A stretch of 64,000 nucleotides of DNA from Tardiphaga sp. P9-11 (GCF_008329525.1 NZ_NPKQ01000001.1:620001-684000); one strand, 5' to 3'; numbered from the stretch's first letter, positions 55,588 to 64,000 are shown. The notes: a model not told the origin generated them from the letters alone. Made by a program: numbers and translations.

Positions 55588-56771
55588 CCAGCACCAGGAT
55601 CATTGCAGCAACGCTTCTAGCCTGTCTTGGCAGCGCACATGCGCAGCCGGCCGACGACCAAATGCGCGAGCCGTATCAGATGGTTCGTTCATTGCAGATG
55701 CTGCAAGATCAGATTGCGCGCGGTGATCTCGACGCGCACAATTCCCAACCCGCCCTGCTGAAGCGCCTGGGTGAGAGCTTCCTGAAAGCCGATGCTGCCG
55801 TCTGGAAGGAGCCGCGCAATTCGCGTGCAGCTGTCACCTTTCTCCTGAGTGGTGGGTCGCCGCAAGTGGTTGCGAGCCTCCGCTCCCGCAACGTATTGAA
55901 TATTGACGAGGCGATTGTCGATGGCGCCATCGCCTATGTCGAAGGGCGTACGGACGAAGCGAAATCAAAGCTCGCCAATATCAAGCCACGCAGTCTGCCT
56001 GCGGCACTCGGTGCCGAGATTGCGCTGGTTCAATCGGCACTGGTTGCACAGGACGATCTGAAGGTCGCGATCGCGTTGCTCGACGAAGTGCGGTTGATGA
56101 TGCCGGGCACGCTGGTCGAGGAAGCGGCACTGCGTCGAGAGATTTTCATCGTCGGGCAGGACGACGACTTCGACAAGTTTGAAGCCCTCGCGGTGCGTTA
56201 CTTTCGCCGATATCGGCATTCTATCTATGCAGGAAATTTCCGCCAGCGCTTCGCGCTCTCTGTTGCACGCTTCAGCTTCGTGCAACGTCCCGATCGTTTC
56301 CCGCGCCTCGTCGCCGTACTCGATCACCTCGATCGGGCGAGCCAGCGTGCACTCTATCTTCTGATTGCGAGAACGGCATTGGTTCGTGGCAAGACTGAAA
56401 TGACAGTACTCGCTGCCGACCGTGTATTCGCATTGTCCGATGACGACAGCGCCGAGCGCGTGCGCGCGCGCCTGTATCGTGCCGCGGCACGCGTTGCCAC
56501 ATCTGCACACAGTACTGCAATTGCCGAGCTTGAGCAGATCGACAAGGCAAAACTGTCCGAACGAGATGTCGAACTGCAAACTGCGGCGCTCGCTATTGGA
56601 CTGAATGTTCGAAAGGCGCTGCCGGAGGCTAAGGCCAAGAGCGACGGAAGCAGCGAAGCGAAGACGGCCATGCGGCCGCGCATTGATTTCAGCCGCTCTC
56701 TTGCCGCCGTCGATCGCGCGCAAAAGCTGCTCGATGCATCGCAAGAGCAATTAAAGGAGAAAACCCGATGA
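55584..56771 (+). CDS. motC: Periplasmic motor protein MotC (rhizobial)
   Basis: A periplasmic protein of 395 residues with a signal peptide (IIAATLLACLGSAHAQPADD) and a mostly helical mature part (MVRSLQMLQDQIARGDL, RLGESFLKADAAVWKEPRN, FLLSGGSPQVVASLR). In Sinorhizobium MotC binds MotB and is needed for motor function. Here it sits between motB and fliK, with its chaperone MotE encoded 7 kb upstream. Confidence 0.92.
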   Translation: MTSTRIIAATLLACLGSAHAQPADDQMREPYQMVRSLQMLQDQIARGDLDAHNSQPALLKRLGESFLKADAAVWKEPRNSRAAVTFLLSGGSPQVVASLRSRNVLNIDEAIVDGAIAYVEGRTDEAKSKLANIKPRSLPAALGAEIALVQSALVAQDDLKVAIALLDEVRLMMPGTLVEEAALRREIFIVGQDDDFDKFEALAVRYFRRYRHSIYAGNFRQRFALSVARFSFVQRPDRFPRLVAVLDHLDRASQRALYLLIARTALVRGKTEMTVLAADRVFALSDDDSAERVRARLYRAAARVATSAHSTAIAELEQIDKAKLSERDVELQTAALAIGLNVRKALPEAKAKSDGSSEAKTAMRPRIDFSRSLAAVDRAQKLLDASQEQLKEKTR

Positions 56772-57991
56772 ACAATGCCGATCTCCTGATGGCAGCGCTT
56801 CGCCAGACAGCGGCCGGAAAGGCCGGGGCGAAAGGCGGATTGAATGGCGGTGCCCATGCCAAGGACGGCAAGGAGAAGGCCGATCATTTTCGCGAGCAGC
56901 TCCGCCTGGTCTCAAAGGAGACCAAAACAGTCACGCCGCGTGCGGCCAAGACAGTTGATGACGCGAAAATCGTTGATGCAAAGCCGATGCTCGACGCGGC
57001 ATCCGTTCTTGCGGAACTGACGAGTGAAGTCGCGCAAAAACCGAATGTCAGCGACGATCAAACCGATGATGACGATTCAAAGGCCACGAAGGGCGACGAG
57101 AGCGCGACAAAATCTGCACCCTGGCGCGGGCCGGATCCCGCGCTCAGCGCGGTAATGGCCAAACTCGATCACGCACACTCACCTTTGCCAAGCGATGACA
57201 AGGCGGCGTCCCGCATCTCGGTGCCGGACGTGAAGGCAGATGATGCTTCGCTCGATCCCACAAAGCTCATTCATGCCGCAAAAGCTGATGAGCCTGATGC
57301 TGATACGGCTGCCACGCAACGCTTCACGCTGACGGTCGAGACGACGGATACCAAGCCGCTTCCAGCTGCCAAGGCGGTCGTTCGTGAACAAGAGACGCAT
57401 TTCGAGCCCGTGCAGCAGGTTACGACGTTGCAAAAGATCGTCGATCGGATGGCGACCGATCTCGCGGCGGTCGCATCACCTGAAGGCGCTCGCGCGGCTG
57501 ACGCGCCGGGGCCCGAAGCGCACAAGGTTGCGGATAGCCGGCCGGTGCGCATGATGACGCTCGAACTCGATCCGCCGAATCTCGGTTCTGTCACCGTGAA
57601 GATGCGACTTGCCGGCGATTCCGTGGAGATTCACCTCACCGCGGATCGCTACGAGACCACGCAGATGCTGCGGCAGGAGCGCGGAGCGCTCACCGACGCC
57701 ATGCAGTCGGCTGGCTATACCTTCGACATCGCGGCGATCGATCATACCCAAACCCCCGACGCAAATCTGAACAACGGTCAGCAGCAACAGCAAGCGCCGT
57801 CCGATCAACGTTCTTCGCTGCCATCGTCAGGCGGATCGCAGGCGGACGGCGGTTCTTCGGGCCGGTCGTCCGGCGATGCGCAGAGCGGCGCACGGCATAA
57901 CAGGCAGGATCATGAGCAATCGCCAAGGTCGTCAGAGCGGCAGCAGGACCAGGCTAACAATCGGGTTCGTAGCAGCACTGTTTATATCTAG
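56768..57991 (+). CDS. fliK: Hook-length control protein FliK (rhizobial MotD)
   Basis: The export substrate that measures hook length and triggers the FlhB switch, 407 residues. The first 230 residues are Ala/Lys/Asp-rich and poorly conserved. The C-terminal Flg_hook domain is clear: MMTLELDPPNLGSVTVKMRL, AGDSVEIHLTADRYETTQML and ALTDAMQSAGYTFDIAAI. The last 60 residues are low-complexity Gln/Ser/Gly. The gene was called motD in Sinorhizobium. It overlaps motC by 4 bp and the next gene by 80 bp. Confidence 0.92.
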   Translation: MNNADLLMAALRQTAAGKAGAKGGLNGGAHAKDGKEKADHFREQLRLVSKETKTVTPRAAKTVDDAKIVDAKPMLDAASVLAELTSEVAQKPNVSDDQTDDDDSKATKGDESATKSAPWRGPDPALSAVMAKLDHAHSPLPSDDKAASRISVPDVKADDASLDPTKLIHAAKADEPDADTAATQRFTLTVETTDTKPLPAAKAVVREQETHFEPVQQVTTLQKIVDRMATDLAAVASPEGARAADAPGPEAHKVADSRPVRMMTLELDPPNLGSVTVKMRLAGDSVEIHLTADRYETTQMLRQERGALTDAMQSAGYTFDIAAIDHTQTPDANLNNGQQQQQAPSDQRSSLPSSGGSQADGGSSGRSSGDAQSGARHNRQDHEQSPRSSERQQDQANNRVRSSTVYI

Positions 57992-58520
57992 CGCTGCGAC
58001 TGACGCTCGGGCCGAAGGCCCATGCGAACGGGAGATGGCACGCGCGGCACGCCGCCACAATGTGCCACTCGGCGTGCTGTTTGCTGTCGGGCTCAGCGAG
58101 ACCGGACGCAAGGGCGTGCTGAATCCTTATGCGCTCAATGTCGATGGCAGGACAGTGCTGGCCACCGATCTGCGCAATGCCGTTGCGCGCTTTACAGAAG
58201 AAAAGAGCAAGGGCGCCAAGCTGGTCGATCTCGGCTGCATGCAGATCAATCATCGCTATCACGGCGAGAAATTCCCCAACGTGGAGGCGATGTTCGATGC
58301 CGCACGCAATGTCGATTATGCCGCGCGATTCCTGAAAGATCTGCGGGAACGCGAGGGAAACTGGACGATGGCTGTCGCGCGCTACAATGCCGGGCCGACC
58401 AATGTCGTCGGCCAGAAACGCTACATCTGCAGCGTTATCGGCAGTCTTGTCGCAAGCGGTTTCGGGTCATGGACGAGCAAGGCACGCGACTTCTGCGCGG
58501 AACGCACTGCGTCACGATGA
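57912..58520 (+). CDS. Lytic transglycosylase SLT-domain protein
   Basis: An exported peptidoglycan lyase of about 202 residues with a signal peptide (TIGFVAALFISSAATDARAE). The catalytic Glu is in VGLSETGRKGVLNPYALNV; GCMQINHRYHGEKF, DAARNVDYAARFL and MAVARYNAGPTNV are SLT-fold motifs. The family is usually longer, so this is a minimal domain. It lies between fliK and flgE and probably opens peptidoglycan for the rod or hook. The best ATG lies 80 bp inside fliK; later starts would cut the signal. Confidence 0.85.
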   Translation: MSNRQGRQSGSRTRLTIGFVAALFISSAATDARAEGPCEREMARAARRHNVPLGVLFAVGLSETGRKGVLNPYALNVDGRTVLATDLRNAVARFTEEKSKGAKLVDLGCMQINHRYHGEKFPNVEAMFDAARNVDYAARFLKDLREREGNWTMAVARYNAGPTNVVGQKRYICSVIGSLVASGFGSWTSKARDFCAERTASR

Positions 58521-58535
58521 CCCTGTGGATAACCG

Positions 58536-58550
58536 CCAGCCTCGCACAAG
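58536..58550 (+). promoter_or_regulatory. Flagellar upstream motif before flgE
   Basis: CCAGCCTCGCACAAG lies 44 bp upstream of the flgE ATG, with a TAATAC stretch at 58563-58568. It differs from the flgB copy at one base. It would drive flgE-flgK-flgL-flaF-flbT-flgD-fliQ. A good ribosome-binding site (GGAGGA) precedes flgE. Confidence 0.55.
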
Positions 58551-58594
58551 CAACTTCAATTCTAATACTTCACACGTGAAACGGAGGATAATCG

Positions 58595-59845
58595 ATGAGT
58601 CTGTATGGGGTGATGCGCACAGGCGGCTCCGGCATGAACGCGCAGTCGAACAAACTGGCGACGGTCGCGGATAATATCGCCAACGTGAATACCACGGGCT
58701 ACAAGCGCGCCTCGACGGAATTCTCCTCTCTTATCCTTCGCAGCGGAACAGGAAACTACAATTCCGGCAGCGTTGAGACGCAGGTTAGGTACGCCATTTC
58801 AGATCCTGGAACGCTGAACTATACGACATCAGCGACCGATCTGGCGATCCAGGGCAACGGATTTTTCGTCGTCAGCGACGCAGGAGGCACGCCTTACCTC
58901 ACGCGCGCTGGCTCTTTCGTTCCGGATGGCCAGGGCAATCTCTACAATACCGGTGGCTACTATCTGATGGGCTACAACATCAAGAATGGCGCCCAGCCGA
59001 ACGTCGTTGCCAATGGCCTCGGCAATCTCGAGGTCGTAAACATCGCGCAGCAGTCCTTGCTGGGAAATCCGACGACCCAGGCAGGCATCAGTAGCGCCAA
59101 CCTGGATTCCAATGCTGCGATCAGCGCCGGACCGCCGAACTTTACGTCGAAAACGTCGGTCATCACCTACGATAATATTGGAAATCCGGTGAAACTTGAC
59201 ATGTACATGTTCAAGACAGCCGCCAATACATGGGATGTGCAGATCTACAACAGCGCAGGCGCGGCAGCAGGCGGAGGCTTCCCCTATGCAGCCGGGTCGC
59301 AGCTGGGCACCACCCAGACATTTACCTTCGACGTCAGCGCCACCGGCAAGGGTCGCCTCGCTGCCGCGAGCCCGACTTCCATAAACTTCACAATCCCGGG
59401 CGGCTCGCCCTTCACTTTCGATATGTCGAGTATGACGCAGGTAGCGGACGAGTTCCAGTTCAAGGCCACGACCAACGGCAACGCGCCGAGCGCGCTCGAC
59501 CGTGTGGAGGTGAGCTCGGACGGCACCATGTATTCGATCTTCGACGACGGCACGCGAATCGCGAGCTACAAGATCCCGCTAGCGACGGTACCGAGTCCCG
59601 ACAATCTCTCGCCCGAAGTCGGGAACGTCTATTCGATCAGCACCAACTCCGGCAATATCCAGGTCGATTTCGCGGGCAATAGCGGCCTCGGTACCATCAA
59701 GCCGGAAGCGCTCGAAGCATCCAACGTCGATCTGGCCAACGAGCTCACCGCGATGATTGAGTCGCAACGCAGCTACACCGCGAATTCCAAGGTGTTCCAG
59801 ACCGGCGCAGATCTGCTCGACGTGCTCGTCAACCTGAAGCGCTAA
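58595..59845 (+). CDS. flgE: Flagellar hook protein FlgE
   Basis: The hook subunit, 416 residues. MSLYGVMRTGGSGMNAQSNK and VADNIANVNTTGYKRASTEF form the N-terminal signature; LAIQGNGFFVVSDAGGTPYL follows; the end is LEASNVDLANELTAMIESQR and YTANSKVFQTGADLLDVLVN. The central Ser/Gly/Ala-rich domain is the hook surface. It is first in its operon. Confidence 0.96.
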   Translation: MSLYGVMRTGGSGMNAQSNKLATVADNIANVNTTGYKRASTEFSSLILRSGTGNYNSGSVETQVRYAISDPGTLNYTTSATDLAIQGNGFFVVSDAGGTPYLTRAGSFVPDGQGNLYNTGGYYLMGYNIKNGAQPNVVANGLGNLEVVNIAQQSLLGNPTTQAGISSANLDSNAAISAGPPNFTSKTSVITYDNIGNPVKLDMYMFKTAANTWDVQIYNSAGAAAGGGFPYAAGSQLGTTQTFTFDVSATGKGRLAAASPTSINFTIPGGSPFTFDMSSMTQVADEFQFKATTNGNAPSALDRVEVSSDGTMYSIFDDGTRIASYKIPLATVPSPDNLSPEVGNVYSISTNSGNIQVDFAGNSGLGTIKPEALEASNVDLANELTAMIESQRSYTANSKVFQTGADLLDVLVNLKR

Positions 59846-59877
59846 CGCACAGCGCGGATCACTGACGGGAGTTCCCA

Positions 59878-61347
59878 ATGTCACTTACGGTCGCACTCAA
59901 TTCGGCCCGCTCGTCGCTTATGGCGTCGGGCGTGCAGTCTTCCGTCATCTCGCGCAACGTCGCGGGCCTGCATCAGGACGGTTACTCGCGCAAGAATGCT
60001 CTGATCGTTTCCCAGCCGGGCAGCGGTGTCTATGTCAGCGGCATTCAGCGTGCCGCCAGCGCCGGCCTGTTCAACAATGTTGTCAAGGCGGTGTCGACCA
60101 CGGCGCAGCAGGACGCGCTCTATAACGGTCTGCAGAAAGTCGCGGCTGTCACCATTGACGATCCGGAGCTTGACCAGTCCGCTGCGGCGCAGTTGGCAAA
60201 ACTGAAAAGCGCCCTGCAGCAATATGCCTCGGCACCCGACAACGTGACATTCGCCAATTCTGCCGTGACGGCGGCCAAAAATGTCGCGGCCTCATTGAAC
60301 GAATCGACCAATACCGTACAAACGGTCCGCGCTGATGCCGATGCCGAAATGGCAACATCGGTCCAGAACATCAACCAGCTTCTGGCACAGTTCGAGACGG
60401 TCAATACGGCTGTCATCAAGGGGACTATCGCTGGATCTGACGTCACCGACTATCTCGACACGCGCGACAGCATCCTGTCGAAGTTGTCGCAGGAGGTCGG
60501 GATCACCTTCGCCACCCGGGCGAATAACGACATGGTGATCTACACGGATTCCGGCGTGACGATGTTCGAACGCACCGCCCGGTCCGTCACTTTCGATGCG
60601 ACGAACTCCTACACGCCAGGCACCACGGGGAATGCCGTCGTCATCGACGGCGTCCCGGTGACGGGCCCAACCGCGGTGATGCCGCTCAATTCCGGAAAGC
60701 TTGTCGGTCTCGCGACGCTCCGCGACGACAAGATGGTGACCTATCAGAACCAGCTCGACGAGGTCGCGCGCTCTGTCATCGAGATATTTGCCGAGAAGGA
60801 TCAAACCGGCGGTGTTGGCCCTGACCGCACCGGCCTCTTCACCTATGCGGGTGGGCCGGGATTGCCGACCACGGGCTTGATCAATACCGGGCTCGCCGGC
60901 ACAATCAAGGTCACCGATCTGGTCGATCAGACGCTTGGTGGTAATCCCAGCTTGATCCGCGACGGTGGGATCAATGGCGTCAATTACGTCTACAATACCG
61001 GCGGCGAAGCTGGATTCTTCACCCGCATCCAGGGCGTCGTTGACGGCATGGCCGCATCCCGGACCTACGACCCGGCCGCTCTCGGCAAGCCAAGCGGCAG
61101 CCTCATCGATTTCGCCGGCTCATCGGTGAGCTGGCTGGAATCGCAGCGCAAGAGCGTGGGCGACGACGCTACCTATAGCCAGACGCTTCTGGAGCGCAGC
61201 GCCGACGCGCTGTCGAACGTCAATGGTGTCAACATGGATGACGAGATGACCTTCATGTTGCAGGTCGAACGGACCTTCTCTGCATCGTCGAAGCTGATCT
61301 CAACGATCGACGATATGCTGAAAGAACTTCTGATGGCGGTGGGGTAA
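59878..61347 (+). CDS. flgK: Hook-filament junction protein FlgK
   Basis: The first hook-associated protein, 489 residues. The N-terminus LTVALNSARSSLMASGVQSS and ISRNVAGLHQDGYSRKNALI are typical of alphaproteobacterial FlgK; the end reads LSNVNGVNMDDEMTFMLQVE and ASSKLISTIDDMLKELLMAV. It caps the hook and seats FlgL. It lies 32 bp after flgE. Confidence 0.94.
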   Translation: MSLTVALNSARSSLMASGVQSSVISRNVAGLHQDGYSRKNALIVSQPGSGVYVSGIQRAASAGLFNNVVKAVSTTAQQDALYNGLQKVAAVTIDDPELDQSAAAQLAKLKSALQQYASAPDNVTFANSAVTAAKNVAASLNESTNTVQTVRADADAEMATSVQNINQLLAQFETVNTAVIKGTIAGSDVTDYLDTRDSILSKLSQEVGITFATRANNDMVIYTDSGVTMFERTARSVTFDATNSYTPGTTGNAVVIDGVPVTGPTAVMPLNSGKLVGLATLRDDKMVTYQNQLDEVARSVIEIFAEKDQTGGVGPDRTGLFTYAGGPGLPTTGLINTGLAGTIKVTDLVDQTLGGNPSLIRDGGINGVNYVYNTGGEAGFFTRIQGVVDGMAASRTYDPAALGKPSGSLIDFAGSSVSWLESQRKSVGDDATYSQTLLERSADALSNVNGVNMDDEMTFMLQVERTFSASSKLISTIDDMLKELLMAVG

Positions 61348-61352
61348 TCGGT

Positions 61353-62396
61353 ATGGCTACAAATTTCATTTCGTCGAACTCGATTTCGACCACCCTGCGC
61401 ATCTCCGCGTCGAAAAGCCAGGTAGCGATCTCCAAGGCTGTCAAGGAGGCGACGACCGGTCGGCTGGCCGACGTGGGCGGACAGCTTGGCGCACTGGCCG
61501 GCCGCGACGTGACGCTACGTGCCGAGCTTCTCGACATGGGGAAAATCGTTGACACCAACTCGCTCGTAGGCGGCCGTCTGGATGTCGCACAGGAGCGCAT
61601 CTCGCAATTGATTGGAACTGCGGAGTCCTTCCAGAAAGATCTTCTGGCAGCCCGCAATTCAGCAAATGGCGGCGGAATCATCGGGCAGTCGGCGTCGTCC
61701 AATCTTCAGTCGCTTCTCACGACGCTCAATGTCGCGATGGACGGACAGTATCTGTTCGGCGGCATCAATACCGCGCAACAGCCGATGACGCCGTATGAAG
61801 CAGGTTCGCCCAGCAAGACGGCGATCGATGCGGCCTTTACCGCCACTTTCGGCTTTCCACCGGGAGATGTGGCCGCCGTCAATATCACCCCCGCTGCCAT
61901 GGAAAACTTTCTCGACAATGCATTTGCGACCGAGTTCGCCGATCCGGCCTGGGGAACGAACTGGTCCTCGGCATCTGATCAGGTCATGCGCAGTCGTATC
62001 TCGACGACACAAACCGTCGACTCGTCCGTCAGTGCTAATGACAAGGCGTTCCGGAAGCTGACGATGACCTACACGATGCTTAGTGGGCTCGATCTGCAAA
62101 GCTTGAATCAGGGCACGTTTCAGGCAGTCACCGACAAGGCGCTGCTGCTGGTCGCCGACTCGATCTCGGATCTGGCGAGCGTGGGTGCTCGTCTCGGCAC
62201 CTCGCAGGAGCAGACGACGAATGCGACCAGCCGTCTCAAGGTCCAGATCGATATCGTCAACAAGCAGGTCAATGCGATGGAAGTCGTCGATCCGGAGGAA
62301 GCGTCCGTCCGGGTTACGTCCCTGAGAAACCAGTTGGAGATGTCGCATGCGCTGACGGCGCAGATTCAGAACCTCAGTATCCTCAACTATCTCTGA
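61353..62396 (+). CDS. flgL: Hook-filament junction protein FlgL
   Basis: The second hook-associated protein, 347 residues, flagellin-like at both ends: SISTTLRISASKSQVAISKA near the start, and ATSRLKVQIDIVNKQVNAME and LTAQIQNLSILNYL at the end. It joins FlgK to the filament. It begins 5 bp after the flgK stop. Confidence 0.94.
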   Translation: MATNFISSNSISTTLRISASKSQVAISKAVKEATTGRLADVGGQLGALAGRDVTLRAELLDMGKIVDTNSLVGGRLDVAQERISQLIGTAESFQKDLLAARNSANGGGIIGQSASSNLQSLLTTLNVAMDGQYLFGGINTAQQPMTPYEAGSPSKTAIDAAFTATFGFPPGDVAAVNITPAAMENFLDNAFATEFADPAWGTNWSSASDQVMRSRISTTQTVDSSVSANDKAFRKLTMTYTMLSGLDLQSLNQGTFQAVTDKALLLVADSISDLASVGARLGTSQEQTTNATSRLKVQIDIVNKQVNAMEVVDPEEASVRVTSLRNQLEMSHALTAQIQNLSILNYL

Positions 62397-62436
62397 TCGG
62401 CGGCTTATTTTATGACGCAACAGGTTGTTGATTGAA

Positions 62437-62784
62437 ATGACACTGGCAAGTTACGACGCGGAAATTGAGGATAGCGGCCGCGAGGCGCGATCCCGCGAGC
62501 AGCAGGCGCTCAATCATGGCATTGCGCTGCTCCAGAAGATCCAGAGCGGTGTCCTCGAGCCATCGGAAGAGGCCGACGCCTTGCTCTATATCCGAAATCT
62601 CTGGACCTTCTTTATTCAGGATCTGTCGAGCCCGCGAAACGGGCTGCCGGAGCAATTGCGGGTTCAGCTGATCTCGATTGGTCTTTGGGTGATCAAGGAA
62701 GCCGAGCGCCTCCGGGACGCGCAACTGTCCGATGTGTCTGATCTCGTTGCCATCAATATCGTTATTCGGGACTCGCTGGCATGA
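62437..62784 (+). CDS. flaF: Flagellin biosynthesis regulator FlaF
   Basis: A helical protein of 115 residues: MTLASYDAEIEDSGREARSR, LNHGIALLQKIQSGVLEPSE, LWTFFIQDLSSPRNGLPEQL. FlaF is needed for flagellin production or secretion in Caulobacter and rhizobia and works opposite to FlbT. The ATG at 62437 matches the family start better than the TTG at 62425. It overlaps flbT by 4 bp. Confidence 0.92.
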   Translation: MTLASYDAEIEDSGREARSREQQALNHGIALLQKIQSGVLEPSEEADALLYIRNLWTFFIQDLSSPRNGLPEQLRVQLISIGLWVIKEAERLRDAQLSDVSDLVAINIVIRDSLA

Positions 62785-63200
62785 AGAAGCCGATGTGCAT
62801 ATCGCTGCGGTCAGGCGAGAAGATCTATATTAATGGCGCGGTGTTGCGGGTCGATCGCAAGGTGACGCTTGAATTGATTAACGACGTGACTTTCATGCTG
62901 GAAAGTCAGGTCATGCAGGTCGCCGACGCGACCACGCCGCTTCGGCAGCTCTACTTCGTTGTGCAGCTGATGTTGATGAGCCCGAGCGATGTCGAGCAGG
63001 CGCGTGCCGTCTTCGGGCATCAGCGCTGCGCGATCTACGCGGCGGCCGACAATAAGGAGCTCTTGCAAGGCCTCGATGCGATCGAGGAGCTGGTCGAAGC
63101 GAAGCGCTATTACGAAGCGCTACGGAAAATCCGGACCCTGTTCGAGATCGAGCAGGCGATCCTGGGCAGCGCCGATATGCTGCTGCCGGTCGTGGCCTGA
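62781..63200 (+). CDS. flbT: Flagellin mRNA regulator FlbT
   Basis: A post-transcriptional regulator of 139 residues: LRSGEKIYINGAVLRVDRKV, LELINDVTFMLESQVMQVAD, LYFVVQLMLMSPSDVEQARA. In Caulobacter FlbT binds the flagellin 5' leader and lowers translation until the hook is complete; in some rhizobia and Brucella it acts positively. The flagellin leader in this window has a switch-like fold that could be its target. Confidence 0.94.
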   Translation: MKKPMCISLRSGEKIYINGAVLRVDRKVTLELINDVTFMLESQVMQVADATTPLRQLYFVVQLMLMSPSDVEQARAVFGHQRCAIYAAADNKELLQGLDAIEELVEAKRYYEALRKIRTLFEIEQAILGSADMLLPVVA

Positions 63201-63216
63201 ACTTAAGGAGAACGAG

Positions 63217-63630
63217 ATGATCGTCAACGGCGTAGATACCGCGAAATCCGCGACCAACACGACGTCGGGCACGTCGTCGCAGTCGACCAACATGATCGAC
63301 TATAACGGGTTCCTGCAGCTCCTAATTGCGCAGATGCGTAATCAGGATCCGACCAATCCGACCGATTCAACTGAATATATGAGCCAACTTGCACAACTGT
63401 CGTCGGTCGAGCAGGCGGTTCAGACCAATGCAAAGCTCGATACGCTGTTGTCGACCAGCGCGATGTCCCAGGCTGAAGGGTTGATCGGGCGTACTGCGTC
63501 GTTCACGGACGAATCCGGTACGAGCACGACTGGCAAGATCAAGGAAGTCTATATCATCCAGGGCGGTGCGGTCGCGACGCTCGAGAACGGGGTTAAGGTT
63601 TCTCTCGGACCTGGCATCACGATCAGCTGA
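63217..63630 (+). CDS. flgD: Flagellar hook-cap assembly protein FlgD
   Basis: A hook scaffolding protein of 137 residues, short as in other rhizobia. NMIDYNGFLQLLIAQMRNQD and PTNPTDSTEYMSQLAQLSSV are the N-terminal signature; the rest is a small beta domain ending GVKVSLGPGITIS, without the longer FlgD tail of enterics. AAGGAG lies 6 bp before the ATG at 63217; the longer reading from 62989 is out of context. Confidence 0.93.
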   Translation: MIVNGVDTAKSATNTTSGTSSQSTNMIDYNGFLQLLIAQMRNQDPTNPTDSTEYMSQLAQLSSVEQAVQTNAKLDTLLSTSAMSQAEGLIGRTASFTDESGTSTTGKIKEVYIIQGGAVATLENGVKVSLGPGITIS

Positions 63631-63633
63631 ACC

Positions 63634-63900
63634 ATGAACGAGCGCGACGCCCTTGATATCGCCCAACAGGCGATCTGGACCATCATCGTTGCCGCCGGCC
63701 CGGCGGTCGGTGCCGCGATGTTCGTCGGCATCGTCATCGCCCTCCTGCAGGCGCTGACCCAGGTGCAGGAAATGACGCTGACCTTCATCCCCAAGATCGT
63801 GGTGATGCTGATCGTGGTCGCCGTCACCGGCTCCTTCATGGGAGCCCATATCTTCGCCTTCACCGAAGTGCTCTACGGCCGGATTGAGCGCGGCTTCTAG
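63634..63900 (+). CDS. fliQ: Flagellar export gate protein FliQ
   Basis: A small export-gate subunit of 88 residues with two membrane helices (IIVAAGPAVGAAMFVGIVIA and VVMLIVVAVTGSFMGAHIF) around LLQALTQVQEMTLTFIPKI, the FliQ signature. It assembles with FliP and FliR. It starts 3 bp after flgD. Confidence 0.96.
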   Translation: MNERDALDIAQQAIWTIIVAAGPAVGAAMFVGIVIALLQALTQVQEMTLTFIPKIVVMLIVVAVTGSFMGAHIFAFTEVLYGRIERGF

Positions 63901-63975
63901 CCGTCAGCGCCTCCACCATCTTCACGCAAGGTCGGCGCTGCACAGTATGGCCATGATATTCGCGCGAGAATTTCC

Positions 63976-64000
63976 ATGGCCGACGTAATGATTTCAGCCC
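63976..64000 (+). CDS. Possible start of flhA (cut by the right edge)
   Basis: An ATG opens the frame MADVMISA with eight codons before the edge. FlhA follows fliQ in rhizobial clusters, and the start of an export-gate gene is expected here. The 75-bp gap after fliQ has no gene. Too little sequence is present to recognise the product. Confidence 0.35.

Noticed and set aside
58524-58532. Perfect DnaA box (TGTGGATAA) between the transglycosylase gene and flgE
   Set aside because: A single 9-mer of this kind is expected about 0.5 times in 64 kb by chance and no second box lies nearby.

Overview
The window reads as an alphaproteobacterial chromosome segment, most likely from the Nitrobacteraceae/Bradyrhizobiaceae (Bradyrhizobium, Rhodopseudomonas, Afipia, Tardiphaga group). 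This rests on the high GC content, the dnaA-dnaN-recF-gyrB block, rhizobial flagellar genes (motC, motE, flaF, flbT), a DUF3551-like small secreted protein, TctC-type binding proteins and a typical palindromic intergenic repeat. The genus cannot be fixed from the sequence alone. I saw no tRNA, rRNA, CRISPR, transposase or integrase.

Layout. 1-7.7 kb: the 5' end of an MFS transporter gene on the minus strand, divergent from cyoABCD (quinol oxidase), a SURF1 assembly factor and a RegB/RegA redox two-component pair. A perfect 10-bp inverted repeat lies between the divergent genes. 7.7-12.8 kb: a minus-strand operon for an NMT1/TauT-type ABC importer plus an amidohydrolase, controlled by a divergent GntR regulator, with repeated 12-bp sites in the gap. 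12.8-24.6 kb: the replication block on the minus strand (dnaA, dnaN, recF, gyrB), interrupted by an FUSC-like membrane protein and a 744-residue exported protein built of five related modules. The 1.2-kb gap between dnaA and rpsT has a dense GANTC cluster but no DnaA box that I could find. 25-37 kb: mixed housekeeping and catabolic genes (msrA, a Wza-like lipoprotein, two TctC-type binding proteins, a dienelactone hydrolase, an HD-GYP protein, an acyl-CoA ligase, a VOC protein, a spermidine-synthase-like protein and hutH).

37-64 kb is one continuous flagellar cluster in the order known from Rhizobium: fliI-flgF on the minus strand, then on the plus strand motA-fliM-(94-aa protein)-fliN-fliG-flhB, flgBC-fliE-flgGAI-motE-flgH-fliLP, one flagellin, fliF-fliH-like-motB-motC-fliK-lytic transglycosylase, flgEKL-flaF-flbT-flgD-fliQ, and probably flhA at the edge. 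Together these encode most of the export gate, MS/P/L rings, rod, hook, filament, stator and switch.

The most interesting signals are regulatory. A shared motif (consensus CCAGCCYCGSACAAG or its 10-bp core) precedes flgB, flgE, fliF and, back-to-back on both strands, motA and flgF. The flagellin leader can fold into two mutually exclusive hairpins, one of which buries the Shine-Dalgarno sequence; this fits control by the flbT/flaF genes of the same cluster.
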